Source of the DNA: Streptococcus cristatus
GTDB taxonomy: Bacteria > Bacillota > Bacilli > Lactobacillales > Streptococcaceae
Direction of reading: 5' to 3'
Length of the DNA: 64,000 bases
Assembly (NCBI RefSeq): GCF_003943515.1
Contig: NZ_RJPT01000001.1
Coordinates: 521,669-585,668, forward strand
Shown: positions 56,092 through 64,000 of the stretch, piece by piece
Position numbering within the stretch: the stretch's first letter is position 1
Layout of the letters: the number at the start of each line of letters is the position of its first letter
Position numbers and translations under genes: made by a program
Notes under the pieces: model-generated
What the model was told of the DNA's origin: nothing
The model's input: only the letters and a program-made list of their open reading frames with translations
Database searches by the model: none

Positions 56092-56868
56092 TTAACCAAA
56101 TGCTTCAAAGGCAGCTATCAAGCGCAGTTTGTCTGTATCAACATCCTTCCTGCCATAGTAGTCGAGAAAGAGCTCTGCATATTGAGGGTCAGATAAATTA
56201 TAAGTAAGGGACCAGATCGCCCAGTAAAGGTCAATGTGGTGATCGCTAAAGCCTGCGAGTCCAACGTCAATGAAGCAGGAAAAGTTTGCTGCGTCTTTCA
56301 GAATGAAATTGGGCAAACAGGCGTCTCCGTGAATCAAGGCGTCCGCCGTTAGTAGATGTCCCTGTTCTTGGATAAGTTGATATGCTTCCTTACGGCTTTG
56401 GATGTGAAATTGAGGCAGCAAGGCTTTTTGATAAAAGCAACCTTTCTGATAATTTTCCTCTGCCTGCTCTTTATAGTGTTGGAGGCGATGCTGGATTGGG
56501 AAATGCTGGGGTTGGATGCTGTGAAGTTTTTTGAGTGCGGCAGCCATTGTTTGGCAAAGCTCTTCTGGCTGTTGAAGAAAGGCTAGGGCGTCCTTGCCCT
56601 CGGCTTCTCTAGTCAGCAGGTAGTCATGATCTGCTGATAGGTAGTGAGTGACAGGCACACCGAGTTCTTGCTTCTCAAACCATTTGGCAAGTGTGGCTTC
56701 TTGGGCTAACTGGCCTTTTGGGTCAATTTTCAAATAATAGCCCGTATCGGCATAGAGAACACGGGCACTTGAATGTGAGGAGCTGTCGTAAAAGTTGGCT
56801 CCCTCTAGATAAGTTCGGATTTGCTCAGGGAAATGGGCTAGTGGAAGGGATATTTTTTCTGCTTTCAT
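56092..56868 (-). CDS. Aminoglycoside phosphotransferase (APH)-fold kinase
   Basis: 258 aa from ATG 56868 ([20 protein letters not shown]). APH fold: [20 protein letters not shown] (Lys), [13 protein letters not shown] (catalytic HGD-x4-N) and [20 protein letters not shown] (metal-binding Asp in FIDVGLAG). Such proteins phosphorylate aminoglycosides or unrelated small molecules; no resistance can be claimed. The mRNA is predicted leaderless (extended -10 TGTTACAAT, 6 nt before ATG). Confidence 0.85.
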   Translation of the reverse strand: MKAEKISLPLAHFPEQIRTYLEGANFYDSSSHSSARVLYADTGYYLKIDPKGQLAQEATLAKWFEKQELGVPVTHYLSADHDYLLTREAEGKDALAFLQQPEELCQTMAAALKKLHSIQPQHFPIQHRLQHYKEQAEENYQKGCFYQKALLPQFHIQSRKEAYQLIQEQGHLLTADALIHGDACLPNFILKDAANFSCFIDVGLAGFSDHHIDLYWAIWSLTYNLSDPQYAELFLDYYGRKDVDTDKLRLIAAFEAFG

Positions 56869-56874
56869 ACTTTT

Positions 56875-56917
56875 ATTGTAACATATTCTCAACGAATTGA
56901 CTCTAGCGTGGTATAAT
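56875..56917. promoter_or_regulatory. Divergent pair of extended -10 promoters abutting both start codons
   Basis: Minus: TGTTACAAT (56883-56875), AAAAGT, ATG 56868. Plus: TGGTATAAT (56909-56917), AGAGGC, ATG 56924. Each -10 ends 6 nt before its ATG. No SD can lie in either predicted transcript; neither promoter has a good -35. Confidence 0.8.
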
Positions 56918-56923
56918 AGAGGC

Positions 56924-58282
56924 ATGAATGTAAAAGTGAAGCAAAGAATCCCTCTCAAAATCAAGAAAATGGGAATCAATGGGGAAGGAATTGGATTTTA
57001 TAAGAAAACGCTGGTCTTTGTGCCGGGGGCTTTGAAAGGTGAAGAAGTTTACTGTCAGGTGACCAAGGTACAGCGGAATTTTATCGAGGCCAAGCTCTTG
57101 ACCATCAATAAGCGGTCGAAATTTCGGGTGGAAGCGCCGTGTGAGATTTATGAAAGCTGCGGAGGCTGTCAAATCATGCACCTCCACTATGACAAGCAGT
57201 TGGAATTTAAGGAAGACTTGCTGCGTCAGGCTCTGAAAAAGTTTGCGCCAGCTGGCTACGAAAATTATGAAATCCGTCCGACCATTGGTATGCAGGAGCC
57301 GCTCTATTATCGGGCCAAGCTGCAGTTTCAGACTCGGAAGTTCAAGGATGAAGTCAAGGCGGGGCTCTATGCCCAGAACTCCCACTATCTGGTCTCGCTG
57401 AAAAATTGTTTGGTTCAGGACAAGGTGACGCAGGCTATTGTCAATAAGGTAGCTCGGCTTTTAGGCAAGTACAGGCTGCCCATCTATGATGAGAGAAAGA
57501 CTGCTGGAGTACGTACCGTCATGATTCGCAGAGCCAGAAAAACGGGTCAGGTGCAGATGATTTTTGTGACAGGGCGCAAGTTAGACTTTTCTCCAGTCGT
57601 TCGAGACCTAGTGGCTGAATTTCCAGAGCTGGAGACAGTTGCAGTTAATTATCATACGAGCAAGTCCAGTGAGATTTATGGGGATAAGACAGAGATTATC
57701 TGGGGCGAGGAAGCCATCCAAGAAGGTGTGCTGGACTATGAGTTTTCCTTGTCGCCTCGGGCTTTTTATCAGCTCAATCCTGAGCAGACAGAGGTGCTTT
57801 ATGCGGAAGCAGTCAAGGCTTTGGATGTGACGGCTGAGGACCATTTGATCGATGCCTATTGCGGAGTGGGGACCATCGGCTTTGCCTTTGCGAAAAGGGT
57901 CAAGTCTCTGCGTGGTATGGATATTATCCCTGAGGCCATTGAAGACGCTAAGCGCAATGCGAAACAGATGGGCTTTGATAATACACTTTACGAGGCTGGA
58001 ACGGCAGAGGAGATTATTCCTCGCTGGTATGCTGAGGGTTATCGGGCGGATGCCTTGATTGTCGATCCGCCGCGAACAGGTCTGGATGATAAGCTGCTGG
58101 AGACGATTGTCCGCTATGCACCTGAAAAGATGGTTTATGTTTCCTGCAATGTCTCAACTCTGGCTCGGGATTTGGTCAAGCTCTGTCAGGTCTACGATGT
58201 CCACTATATCCAGTCGGTTGATATGTTTCCGCATACCGCTCGGACCGAAGCAGTGGTGAAATTGGTCAAAAAAGTATATTGA
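56924..58282 (+). CDS. rlmCD: TrmA-family 23S rRNA (uracil-5-)-methyltransferase
   Basis: 452 aa from ATG 56924 ([17 protein letters not shown]). N-terminal TRAM domain (~1-60), the iron-sulfur cysteine motif [15 protein letters not shown], and the SAM domain with [34 protein letters not shown] (catalytic Cys) and the terminal [14 protein letters not shown]. It methylates U to m5U in 23S rRNA. Its last residues are KKVY, whereas a second copy of the 3' end 1.2 kb downstream ends KKDK, so the original end was displaced by an insertion. Confidence 0.93.
   Translation: MNVKVKQRIPLKIKKMGINGEGIGFYKKTLVFVPGALKGEEVYCQVTKVQRNFIEAKLLTINKRSKFRVEAPCEIYESCGGCQIMHLHYDKQLEFKEDLLRQALKKFAPAGYENYEIRPTIGMQEPLYYRAKLQFQTRKFKDEVKAGLYAQNSHYLVSLKNCLVQDKVTQAIVNKVARLLGKYRLPIYDERKTAGVRTVMIRRARKTGQVQMIFVTGRKLDFSPVVRDLVAEFPELETVAVNYHTSKSSEIYGDKTEIIWGEEAIQEGVLDYEFSLSPRAFYQLNPEQTEVLYAEAVKALDVTAEDHLIDAYCGVGTIGFAFAKRVKSLRGMDIIPEAIEDAKRNAKQMGFDNTLYEAGTAEEIIPRWYAEGYRADALIVDPPRTGLDDKLLETIVRYAPEKMVYVSCNVSTLARDLVKLCQVYDVHYIQSVDMFPHTARTEAVVKLVKKVY
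58244..58274 (+). repeat. 31-bp direct repeat at the 3' end of the rRNA methyltransferase gene (left)
   Basis: Identical over 31 bp to 59417-59447; it encodes [10 protein letters not shown]. Together they bracket the decayed island, as attL/attR of an integrative element at the rumA-type hotspot would. Confidence 0.85.
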
Positions 58283-58388
58283 TGTGAACGTCTGTTTGGA
58301 TGTCGACTGCGTAGAGAAAAAATAGATACGTCAGTAATAAATTAACTTAACGAGAACATTAAATAAAAACTGAAAGGAAGTCTAAATA

Positions 58389-58406
58389 TGAAGAAAATTT
58401 TTTAAA
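58389..58406 (+). other. SD-led mini-frame in the island
   Basis: GAAAGGAAG then ATGAAGAAAATTTTTTAA: a five-codon frame after a clean SD, probably the shortened start of a lost gene. The rest of 58283-58439 shows nothing recognisable. Confidence 0.3.
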
Positions 58407-58439
58407 ATTCCCTAATTTTATTGTTGGTAATGGATAATA

Positions 58440-58805
58440 TTGTTGTATGATGAAATCGTGGCTATGCCGATGAAATTTAATACTATCATCTCAGAGATGG
58501 GGTCAAATATTTCAGGTAGTCAAAGACAACGGATAGCACTGGCACGTGCATTAATAAATAATCCTAGTATTGTAATTTTAGATGAAGCAACTAGTGCATT
58601 AGACACTATTAATGAGGAGAGAATAACAAAGTATATACAGAGCCAGGGCTGTACTCAAATAATTATAGCCCATAGATTGTCAACGATTAAGGATACGGAT
58701 ATTATTTTTGTAATAAAAGATGGTAAGAATGTTGAGTCAGGAAATCATAAGTTCTTAATGGCTATTGGTGGAGAGTACTACAGCTTATATACAAAAAGGA
58801 AATGA
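58440..58805 (+). pseudogene. C-terminal fragment of a bacteriocin-type ABC exporter
   Basis: Only the last ~120 residues of an ATP-binding domain: LYDEIVAMPMKFNTIISEMG, then a signature SGSQRQRIALARAL where SGGQ is expected, Walker B IVILDEATSALD, and H-loop AHRLST. Walker A and the membrane domain are missing. The sequence resembles the peptidase-containing exporters of lantibiotic clusters. AT-rich. Confidence 0.8.
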
Positions 58806-58817
58806 GGTGTAAAGAAA

Positions 58818-58982
58818 ATGAAGAAAGAAAATGAAGATGTGATTTCAATAGCAGCCTCACTAGGGATGATGATTGGAATAGTGTTTGCAATTTTTTTAGA
58901 TTCTCCAGTTGAATATGGTATTTCTTTAGGATTGTTGAATGGAATATTATTGGGTTCGCTGATTTCTTACAAAAAACGATAA
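58818..58982 (+). CDS. Small membrane protein, possibly immunity-like
   Basis: 54 aa from ATG 58818 (SD GAGGTG). MKKENEDVISIAASLGMMIG, then a second hydrophobic stretch (YGISLGLLNGILLGSLISY) and KKR end: two TM segments. It lies between two ABC transporter fragments of a bacteriocin-like set; small hydrophobic proteins in that position often give immunity. Function is inference. Confidence 0.55.
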   Translation: MKKENEDVISIAASLGMMIGIVFAIFLDSPVEYGISLGLLNGILLGSLISYKKR

Positions 58983-59022
58983 GAATTAAGCATAATTTCT
59001 TGCTGTAAGCTAAGGAGTAGGG

Positions 59023-59405
59023 ATGGCTATAGTTGAAATTATTAATGTAACAAAAAGCTTTAAAGATACTGACGTTATTCATAACACTTCATTTTATTTA
59101 AGGAAGGGAAAAGTATATGGTTTTGTTGGACCAAATGGAGCTGGAAAAACTACAATTATCAAAATGATTCTAGGGATTTTAAAACCATATTCTGGGGAAA
59201 TAACTATTTTTAATCAAACCGTAGAACAGAATTCCGAAAATATATTATCTAGAATAGGATTAGTTTTGGAACCTTTATTTTATGGTCATCTTGATGCTTA
59301 TAAAAATTTGAAGTTAATAGCAAATATAAGGGCTTAGTTTAGATATTGAAAAACTTAATGAATATCTATCAATGGTAGGATTAAAAGATGTTATTCTCAA
59401 GGGAA
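59023..59405 (+). pseudogene. Truncated LanF-type ABC ATPase gene
   Basis: ATG 59023: MAIVEIINVTKSFKDTDVIH with intact Walker A GPNGAGKT (~36-43), Q-loop region, ending at a premature stop (59337) after LIANIRA. The next frame continues LDIEKLNEYLSMVGLKDVIL KGKTT to ~59410 and then runs into the repeated methyltransferase 3' end. Signature, Walker B and C-terminus are lost, so it cannot work as an ATPase. Confidence 0.85.
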
Positions 59406-59416
59406 AGACAACACGA

Positions 59417-59447
59417 ACCGAAGCAGTGGTGAAATTGGTCAAAAAAG
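59417..59447 (+). repeat. 31-bp direct repeat, displaced 3' end of the methyltransferase gene (right)
   Basis: Second copy of 58244-58274, in frame [14 protein letters not shown] then stop (59453-59455). It is probably the original 3' end of the methyltransferase gene. Confidence 0.85.
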
Positions 59448-59517
59448 ACAAGTAGAAGAGCGATTTGTTGAAGCATATTTGAGGCAACGATAAAAACAAG
59501 CCTAAATGAACAGCAAA

Positions 59518-59694
59518 AGAGGCTGGGACAAAAGTCCTAGCCTCTCAATTGTCTTTGGAATGTCGAGTAAGACGCAGTGGTTGAGTGGGCTCTATTACGC
59601 CGATTTCATCAGCTTTTACAGCCCTACTCAACTGTACGGAGGTGGGACGACGAAATCGAATTCTAACGAATTACCGATTTCTGTCCCACTCTCT
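59518..59694 (-). repeat. ~175-bp three-hairpin intergenic repeat, copy 4 (inverted)
   Basis: Reverse complement of copies 1-3, starting 15 nt after the stop of the minus-strand FabK-like gene. Several differences are structure-neutral: GCTGATgaaATCGGC replaces GCTGATgaaATCAGC (A-U to G-U pair). Confidence 0.9.
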
Positions 59695-59708
59695 TTTGAG
59701 TTAGAGGA

Positions 59709-60641
59709 TTATAGCTTGATTTCAGTGTTTTGGAGAACCTTTTGGGCATCGGCAACGATTGTATCGAGGATTTCTTTACATGGACGAATTTTCTTGACTA
59801 AGCCTGCGATTTGGCCACTCATCATAGAGCCATGTACGGTATCTCCTTCATAAACAGCTTTAGAAAGAGAACCGATGGTGATTTCTTCGAGTTCATTACG
59901 ATTGGTGCCTTTGTTTTCTAGTTCGATATAGTGGTCAGTCATTTCATTGCGGATACAACGAACTGGCGCACCAGCAATACGACCAGTAACGGCAGTAGCA
60001 GTGTCATTGGCTGCGACAATGGCATCCTTGTAAGCTGCGGCAATTGGGCATTCTTCTGAAGCTAGGAAGATAGTTCCCATCTGAACCCCTTGCGCACCGA
60101 GGACAAAGGCAGCAGCGAGACCACGACCATCAGCAACCCCACCTGCAGCGATGACTGGAATATCAACTGAGTCGACAATCTGAGGAATGAGAGCCATAGT
60201 ATTGGTTTCACCGATGTGACCACCAGCTTCAGAACCTTCGGCAATCACAGCATCAACTCCGAGTTCTTGCATTTTTTGCGCGTGTTTGACACTGGCAATA
60301 ACAGGGATTACCTTGATACCTGCATCTTTCAGATAAGGCATGATGAATTTCGGTGTACCAGCCCCAGTCGTTACGACAGGAACTTTTTCTTCAATGATGA
60401 CTGTTACAATCTCCTTGATATTTTTCATCATGAGCATAACATTGACGGCAAATGGCTTGTCAGTCAATTTACGCAGTTCACGGATTTCTTCGCGCAACTG
60501 CTCACCCGTCATTCCTCCTGAAGCGATGATTCCCAGCCCACCAGCTTCAGAAACAGCTGCCGCCAGTTGGTAGTGGGAAATCTGAGCCATAGCTCCTTGG
60601 AAGATAGGGTACTTGATGTTCAACAACTCTGTAATAGACAT
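59709..60641 (-). CDS. FabK-like / nitronate monooxygenase family flavoprotein
   Basis: 310 aa TIM barrel with FMN: MSITELLNIKYPIFQGAMAQ, VNVMLMMKNIKEIV, VVTTGAGTPKFIM, AEGSEAGGHIGE (catalytic-His region), VIAAGGVADGRG and MGTIFLASEECP. FabK reduces enoyl-ACP; nitronate monooxygenases oxidise nitroalkanes. It stands alone rather than in a fab cluster, so it is probably a paralogue with a different substrate. Confidence 0.85.
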   Translation of the reverse strand: MSITELLNIKYPIFQGAMAQISHYQLAAAVSEAGGLGIIASGGMTGEQLREEIRELRKLTDKPFAVNVMLMMKNIKEIVTVIIEEKVPVVTTGAGTPKFIMPYLKDAGIKVIPVIASVKHAQKMQELGVDAVIAEGSEAGGHIGETNTMALIPQIVDSVDIPVIAAGGVADGRGLAAAFVLGAQGVQMGTIFLASEECPIAAAYKDAIVAANDTATAVTGRIAGAPVRCIRNEMTDHYIELENKGTNRNELEEITIGSLSKAVYEGDTVHGSMMSGQIAGLVKKIRPCKEILDTIVADAQKVLQNTEIKL

Positions 60642-60933
60642 AAGGCATCTCCTTTATTCTGTATTTAAAATCATTATATCACTATAGTAAAGCTTTTTCA
60701 ATGAAGCTGTAGACTGTCAAAAGATAGTGGTTTGTGAAAAAAATCTCAGAAGCGATTGATAGGACTAGCTTTTCCTTGTGAAACTAAATTGATCAGTGTC
60801 CTTATAACAATAACTTATAGCCTATTAGAATTTGTTATATTCTCTAAGATCGAATTTGAGCAAGTGTGGGAAGGATTTTTATAGGATGCATCTTTTGTGA
60901 TATAATAATAAAAAATACACGGAGGTAGAGCAT

Positions 60934-61164
60934 ATGGATAATGTAATTGATTTGTCTATCCCAGTGGCAGAAGTGATTGAGAAGCAGCCAGAGGTTTTGG
61001 ATGTTTTGGTCGAGTTGGGCTTTAAGCCTCTGGCCAATCCCGTCATGCGCAATACAGTCGGGCGCGTGGTTTCTATCAAAAAAGGAGCCAGCATGAATGG
61101 CATTGACCTGAATAAAATCAAGCAAACGCTGGAATTGAACGGCTATGAAGTGGTGGGGATTTAG
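60934..61164 (+). CDS. DUF1858 domain protein
   Basis: 76 aa. NVIDLSIPVAEVIEKQPEVL and LVELGFKPLANPVMRNTVGR are DUF1858 blocks (a domain also fused to redox and hybrid-cluster proteins). Two nt separate it from the DUF438 gene, so they are co-translated and likely work together. SD GGAGGTAG and a TATAAT near 60900 precede it. Confidence 0.88.
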   Translation: MDNVIDLSIPVAEVIEKQPEVLDVLVELGFKPLANPVMRNTVGRVVSIKKGASMNGIDLNKIKQTLELNGYEVVGI

Positions 61165-61166
61165 AA

Positions 61167-62528
61167 ATGGCTACTGAACGCATTGAAGTCCTCAAGTCTA
61201 TCTTGCTGGACCTACATAAGGGAGCTTCGGCGGAGTCCGTTCAGGAGCTCTTTAATGAGCATTTTGCTGGTGTGTCCGCTATCGAGATCAGCCTGATGGA
61301 GCATGAGCTGATGAACTCAGATACGGGAGTGACATTTGAAGATGTCATGTCCCTCTGCAATGTCCATGCCAACCTCTTTAAAGGTGCCATTCAGGATGTG
61401 GAGGTGGTTGATACCGACCATCCAGGCCATCCGGTTCAGATCTTCAAGCAGGAAAATCTAGCGCTTCGGGCTGCCCTTATGCGGGTTCGCAGGCTCCTAT
61501 CCACCTATGAAAGTACAGAAGATGAGGACCTTCTTCCAGAAATCCGCAAGGGACTCCAGCGCCAGCTGAGTTTGGTGGGACAGTTTGATGTCCACTATCA
61601 GCGTAAGGAAGAGCTCATGTTTCCTATCATGGAGAGCTACGGCCACGATTCGCCGCCCAAGGTCATGTGGGGGGTAGATGACCAGATTCGTGACCTTTTC
61701 CAAGAGGCTAAGATTGCTGCAGAGCAGCTGCCTGATACTTCGATTCAAGAAGTCAAGGACAAGTTTGAGACTTTTGCTGCTGAGTTTGAAGCTATGATTT
61801 TTAAGGAAGAGTCTATTTTACTGATGATTCTTCTTGAATCCTTTACTCAGGATGACTGGCTTAAGATTGCTGAGGAGAGCGATGCTTATGGCTATGCTAT
61901 CATCAAGCCGACGGAGAAATGGATCCCTGCGCGTCACTCATTCTCGGAGGAGGAAGCTGGGGATGCTGCTGATGAAGGAAGCGAAGCGCCAGCCAGTACG
62001 GAGCAGACTAGTGATGGCAGGTTTGAGCAGGTCATTGATACACCAGATGGTCAGGTCACTATTTCCTTTAAGCCCAAGGAAAAGAAGGAGCCAGCCTTTA
62101 ATCGGGACTCTCAGCAGCCTTTTGGTCATGGCTATCTGTCGGTGGCGGAGGCCAATCTGATTTTGGACCATTTGCCCATGGAGATTACCTTTGTCAATAA
62201 GGACGATATTTTCCAGTATTATAATGACAGTGTGCCGGCGGATGAGATGATTTTCAAGCGAACGCCGTCCCAGATAGGGCGCAATGTTGAGCTCTGTCAC
62301 CCGCCCAAGCTTTTGGACAAGGTGCGTCGGATTTTCAAGGCTCTGCGTGAGGGAGAGCGGGACAAGTTTGAGATGTGGTTTAAGTCGGAATCGCGGGGCA
62401 AGTTTGTCCATGTGACCTATGCGGCAGTGCGAGATGAGGCTGGTGAATTTCAGGGGGTGCTGGAGTATGTGCAGGATATTCAGCCCTTCCGTGACATTGA
62501 CAGTGATTTTTACCGAGATTTGGACTAG
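61167..62528 (+). CDS. DUF438 / hemerythrin-like / PAS domain protein
   Basis: 453 aa. An N-terminal DUF438 domain (~1-95: VLKSILLDLHKGASAESVQE), a hemerythrin-like helical bundle (~100-235 with HYQRKEELMFP, EAMIFKEE), an acidic linker, and a C-terminal PAS-like domain (~315-445: MEITFVNKDDIFQYYNDSVP). Hemerythrin domains bind O2 or NO at a di-iron centre and PAS domains sense redox or ligands. With DUF1858 it may sense oxygen or nitric oxide; the output is unknown. Confidence 0.85.
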   Translation: MATERIEVLKSILLDLHKGASAESVQELFNEHFAGVSAIEISLMEHELMNSDTGVTFEDVMSLCNVHANLFKGAIQDVEVVDTDHPGHPVQIFKQENLALRAALMRVRRLLSTYESTEDEDLLPEIRKGLQRQLSLVGQFDVHYQRKEELMFPIMESYGHDSPPKVMWGVDDQIRDLFQEAKIAAEQLPDTSIQEVKDKFETFAAEFEAMIFKEESILLMILLESFTQDDWLKIAEESDAYGYAIIKPTEKWIPARHSFSEEEAGDAADEGSEAPASTEQTSDGRFEQVIDTPDGQVTISFKPKEKKEPAFNRDSQQPFGHGYLSVAEANLILDHLPMEITFVNKDDIFQYYNDSVPADEMIFKRTPSQIGRNVELCHPPKLLDKVRRIFKALREGERDKFEMWFKSESRGKFVHVTYAAVRDEAGEFQGVLEYVQDIQPFRDIDSDFYRDLD

Positions 62529-62554
62529 GTATTTGCAGTTAGAAAGTGAGAAAC

Positions 62555-62809
62555 ATGAGTTACGAACAGGAATTTTTACAGGAGTTTGAAGCTTGGGTCA
62601 AGACCCAGGTCATGATTAACGAGATGGCCCTCAAGGAGAGTCAGGCAGTCTACGAGGCGGACCAGGATGAGCGGGCCAAGGAAGCGGCCATTCGCTATGA
62701 GAGTCGTCTAGATGCCTACCAGTTCCTTTTAGGGAAATTCGCCAACTATCAGTCGGGCAAAGCATTTCACGACCTGCCAGACGGGCTTTTGGGTGAGAGA
62801 AATTATTGA
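62555..62809 (+). CDS. DUF1912 family protein
   Basis: 84 aa from ATG 62555. MSYEQEFLQEFEAWVKTQVM, then RAKEAAIRYESRLDAYQFLL and a conserved end near PDGLLGERNY match the DUF1912 family of Lactobacillales. Helical, function unknown. It is 26 nt after the DUF438 gene, third in the operon. Confidence 0.8.
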   Translation: MSYEQEFLQEFEAWVKTQVMINEMALKESQAVYEADQDERAKEAAIRYESRLDAYQFLLGKFANYQSGKAFHDLPDGLLGERNY

Positions 62810-63131
62810 TTTTTCGCTGGAAAGGTGATAGAATAAGTTCATCAGAGGTGTTTTGAGTCAAGCATTTTACAGAAAGTGGCGGTGCTGAGAAGTCCACAAA
62901 TGTGTCAAAGCTGGTTGCTGATGAGATGATAAATTGAAATAAAAGTGTCTTTTTGTTTCCTTTTAGGACTAGGCAGCGAGCTGCAGGCTATACTAACGTA
63001 TGCCAAAGCGACTTAACGCCGTCATAAAAGAGAAAGAAGAAGAGAAAAGTTGCGGGCTTCTGCCCGAAATTGGGTGGTACCGCGGATAACACATTCGTCC
63101 CTTTCTAGTCTGACTAGGAAGGGATTATTTT
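62806..63131 (+). promoter_or_regulatory. T-box riboswitch upstream of a GNAT gene
   Basis: Promoter -35 TTGATT (62806-62811), 17 bp, extended -10 TGATAGAAT (62826-62834). Stem I closes with CATCAG/CTGATG (~62842/62932). The T-box GGGTGGTACCGCGG is at 63072-63085 (UGGU, for a discriminator A), and the terminator CCCTTTCTAGTctgACTAGGAAGGG ends with ATTATTTTT (63099-63131). GTT before the closing stem is a candidate specifier (Val), not proven. Confidence 0.92.
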
Positions 63132-63154
63132 TATGTTACGGAAAGGAGGTCTGA

Positions 63155-63736
63155 ATGAAACTTCTTGAATCTTATAATGGCAAAGAGTTGCCAAGGTTGG
63201 AAACTGAGCGATTGATATTGCGTCAGCGAACGGCAGATGATGTGGAGGATATGTTTGCTTATGCTGGTCTGCCTGAAGTCTGTTATCCAGCTGGCTTTCC
63301 TCCTGTAGATAGCTTGGCAGCAGAACGTGATTATTTTGAAAATCGCTATTTTGAAAATCTAGAAAAGAAGGAACTTCCGTCTGGCTATGGTATTACAGTT
63401 AAGGGGGATGACCGAGTCATTGGCTCTTGTGACTTCAATCATCGCCATGAAGATGATGTCTTTGAAATTGGCTACCTCCTGCATCCAGATTATTGGGGGA
63501 AGGGTTATGTACCAGAAGCCGTCAGTGCTTTGATAGAAGTTGCTTTTACCATTCTTAAACTTCACAAGGTTGAAATTCGATGCTTTGATTACAATAAACA
63601 AAGTCAGCGAGTCGCTGAGAAACTTGGCTTCACCCTTGAAGCTCGCATCCGAGACCGCAAAGATGCCCGAGGCAATCGCTGTGCAGAATTGGCTTATGGC
63701 TTGCTGAGGAGTGAGTGGGGGATGCAGACACTATGA
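63155..63736 (+). CDS. GNAT family acetyltransferase (RimJ/RimL-like) under T-box control
   Basis: 193 aa. ETERLILRQRTADDVEDMF (RimJ-type start), GSCDFNHRHEDDVFEIGYLL, the acetyl-CoA loop YWGKGYVPEAVSALI and NKQSQRVAEKLGFT are present. SD AAAGGAGG. The T-box leader makes its expression depend on uncharged tRNA. In some streptococci a similar gene precedes valS; here the next 260 bases do not contain one. Confidence 0.9.
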   Translation: MKLLESYNGKELPRLETERLILRQRTADDVEDMFAYAGLPEVCYPAGFPPVDSLAAERDYFENRYFENLEKKELPSGYGITVKGDDRVIGSCDFNHRHEDDVFEIGYLLHPDYWGKGYVPEAVSALIEVAFTILKLHKVEIRCFDYNKQSQRVAEKLGFTLEARIRDRKDARGNRCAELAYGLLRSEWGMQTL

Positions 63737-63851
63737 AATTGAACAAGTACAAAATTTACACGAGTTGAGGTTCATTGACTTGTAAATAAATCATACACTT
63801 CCAACTGTTCGCAATTTCCGAATGGTTAATGTTTACCAATTGGATTAGAAG

Positions 63852-64000
63852 ATGTACTTTTTGAAAGGAGGTTATAAAATAATCAAGTCTAGCAAAAAGA
63901 ATATATTTGATTTTTTGAACGATATTGGAATCAAACCGTTATTGTCTCTCATAATGCTTGTGATAATAGTTATGATGGATAAGACTACATTAGTAAAGAG
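63852..64000 (+). CDS. Start of an unknown membrane protein gene (cut by window end)
   Basis: From ATG 63852 the frame reads MYFLKGGYKIIKSSKKNIFD, then a hydrophobic segment LLSLIMLVIIVMM, and is open to the window edge. The ATG has only a weak SD (TTAGAAG), while a strong AAAGGAGG lies inside the frame at 63864-63871 followed by no standard start in frame, so the true start is uncertain. 63737-63851 shows nothing else. Confidence 0.45.
   Translation, partial: MYFLKGGYKIIKSSKKNIFDFLNDIGIKPLLSLIMLVIIVMMDKTTLVK

Noticed and set aside
56897..56902. TTGACT as a -35 for the rRNA methyltransferase
   Set aside because: Only 9 bp from the -10, too close; the extended -10 explains the promoter instead.

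Overview
The window is chromosomal DNA from a viridans-group Streptococcus, most likely sanguinis or mitis group. The evidence is the moderately low GC, the order rimP-nusA-ylxR-ylxQ-infB-rbfA, a gnd-ritR pair with RitR-specific residues, an LPXTG wall protein, ClpE under a CtsR box, and CodY and CcpA sites. I cannot name the species from sequence alone.

Layout. 1-5.6 kb: transcription/translation operon. 5.7-6.9 kb: tRNA-Leu(AAG) and fba. 6.9-8.6 kb: wreck of a mobile element (3' part of a tyrosine integrase, intact methyltransferase, frameshifted small gene). 8.6-18.7 kb: a pyrophosphatase-like gene, a 1093-aa wall-anchored M14 carboxypeptidase, ACT/UPF0210 pair, two tandem histidine phosphatases with a VanY-type peptidase, and an oxidoreductase-TetR pair. 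18.7-32 kb: gdhA (with a degenerate copy of its 3' end nearby), pyrD, yidC2, acylphosphatase, an RNA methyltransferase, Bax-inhibitor protein, flotillin, gnd-ritR, luxS, rny. 32-37 kb: accessory DNA with a broken methyltransferase copy, a TetR/ABC exporter operon and an ABC gene between two IS200-type remnants. 37-55 kb: trkHA, trmL behind a structured leader, FMN riboswitch-ribU, tRNA-modification pair ytqA-mnmM, Na+/H+ antiporter, clpE, folD, CBS protein, ABC-F, MarR-GNAT. 55-64 kb: ntdP, recX, an aminoglycoside-phosphotransferase-like kinase diverging from a TrmA-family methyltransferase, a 1.2-kb decayed island inserted at the 3' end of that gene and bounded by a 31-bp direct repeat, a FabK-like enzyme, DUF1858/DUF438/DUF1912 genes, and a T-box leader ahead of a GNAT gene.

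The strongest unexplained signals are RNA-level. (1) A nearly identical ~175-bp three-hairpin element occurs four times, each time just after a stop codon and always in the sense of the gene it follows. (2) Four genes have an extended -10 box 6-7 nt before their ATG, which predicts leaderless mRNAs; two of them diverge from one intergenic region. (3) trmL has its own strong promoter, a structured leader and an intrinsic terminator before the gene. (4) A 9-bp hairpin sits exactly between the nusA Shine-Dalgarno and its start. Three truncated copies of the 3' ends of resident genes (gdhA, mnmM, the TrmA-family gene) mark old insertion or recombination events.
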